From: MGNI01 sp964353875
Lineage (GTDB): Bacteria > Chloroflexota > Anaerolineae > Anaerolineales > E44-bin32
Direction of reading: 5' to 3'
Assembly: GCA_964353875.1 (NCBI GenBank)
Contig: CAYGXU010000021.1
Location: 1-36,332, forward strand
Length of the DNA: 36,332 nucleotides
The translations under genes were made by a program, and so were the position numbers. The stretch's first letter is position 1. Every line of letters starts with the position of its first letter. Of the stretch, positions 36,003-36,332 are shown piece after piece. A model generated the notes under the pieces. It was not told where the DNA came from, did not search any database, and saw only the letters and a list, made by a program, of their open reading frames with translations.

Positions 36003-36332
36003 TGGATCCTCATGGGTTCAATTTATCACAAGATAATACAAACAAGGAAACGCTACGCTCCGAACTTGATGCATGCATTTGCGCATCCAATCGTATTTGT
36101 ATCAAATAAATGTGAAGAATTCGTGAAGATTCCTAGAAGATTTTTAATCTTATTCTAATCGGAACATAAATACTAAGCAGTAAAACTTGTGGCTATAATG
36201 AGATGCCATCCGTTGCCACACCAAATACCGCCAGGATTGCTTGCAGCCACATCGAGATTATCCGCGAAGAGGTTTATCCAGCACACTGGGCAAGAGATGA
36301 GAGACCTGGGGCAGCCCCCTTTAAATCTCTTC
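36003..36332. other. Region upstream of the two-component operon, to window end
   Basis: About 330 bases with no supported gene. It must hold the promoter of the response regulator operon and contains the phased repeat listed separately. TATAAT at 36194-36199 on the plus strand has no -35 partner at a normal distance, so no plus-strand promoter is called. Confidence 0.45.
36101..36127 (-). promoter_or_regulatory. 11-base-phased direct repeat, candidate OmpR-family binding site
   Basis: On the minus strand TTCAC (36127-36123) and TTCAC (36116-36112) start exactly 11 bases apart, and a diverged third unit TTGAT (36105-36101) follows in the same phase. Direct repeats with an 11-base period are the usual binding pattern of OmpR/PhoB-family dimers. 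It lies about 100 bases upstream of a regulator of that family. Confidence 0.5.

Noticed and set aside
36194..36199. Perfect TATAAT on the plus strand near the window end
   Set aside because: No -35 box lies 16-18 bases upstream and no gene follows within the window.
1..36332. CRISPR arrays, rRNA and tRNA genes
   Set aside because: No regularly spaced repeats and no tRNA-like GGTTCGA arm with paired stems were seen. A covariance-model search would settle this.

Overview
The window looks like a chromosomal stretch of an uncultured Chloroflexota bacterium, most probably Anaerolineae. This rests on gene content rather than a marker gene: an ECF sigma factor paired with a DUF5667 membrane protein, a lipoprotein combining SdrD_B, NBR1-type Ig, PA14 and VCBS-like modules, an FHA/ABC fusion transporter, and many small Shine-Dalgarno-led membrane proteins. 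Bases 22128-22227 are exactly 100 N, the conventional scaffold gap of unknown length, so this is probably a draft or metagenome assembly. No rRNA, tRNA or CRISPR array was seen.

Layout. 1-2.4 kb: ECF sigma factor overlapping a DUF5667 protein (likely anti-sigma-like). 2.4-6.7 kb: a two-gene unit of a three-FHA ABCG-like transporter and an overlapping lipoprotein, closed by two strong terminators. 6.9-9.9 kb (minus): HtrA-like protease and an MFS transporter. 10.1-11.3 kb (plus): a small helical protein and a nitrilase-family amidase. 11.4-14.8 kb (minus): two small membrane proteins around the large modular lipoprotein. 15.3-17.4 kb: an orphan receiver protein converging on a UbiB/AarF-type kinase. 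17.9-20.7 kb: a P2A-type Ca2+ ATPase. 21.3-22.9 kb: a CPBP protease converging on a TspO-like gene cut by the gap. 23.0-25.5 kb (minus): DegV, DUF1295, DUF1475 and a 5'-truncated DUF2878-like gene. 25.9-30.3 kb (minus): two GNATs, DUF4345, NUDIX, a small membrane protein, a decayed metallophosphoesterase and a nucleoside deaminase. 30.4-33.7 kb (minus): a GT39-like membrane protein and adenosine deaminase. 34.0-36.0 kb (minus): an OmpR-family response regulator and HAMP histidine kinase.

How parts may work together. The most unusual unit is the FHA-ABC transporter plus lipoprotein. The transporter's last outside loop carries four cysteines followed by a proline-rich, coiled-coil-like stretch, and the lipoprotein carries a similar proline-rich plus coiled-coil stretch, which suggests a partner pair outside the membrane. 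The sigma/DUF5667 pair and the two-component pair are ordinary envelope-signalling modules; an 11-bp-phased repeat upstream of the response regulator suggests autoregulation. Nucleoside deaminase and adenosine deaminase point to purine salvage. The clearest decay is at 29.0-29.6 kb, where a metallophosphoesterase has lost its 5' part and gained three in-frame stops, each explicable by one C:G to T:A transition.
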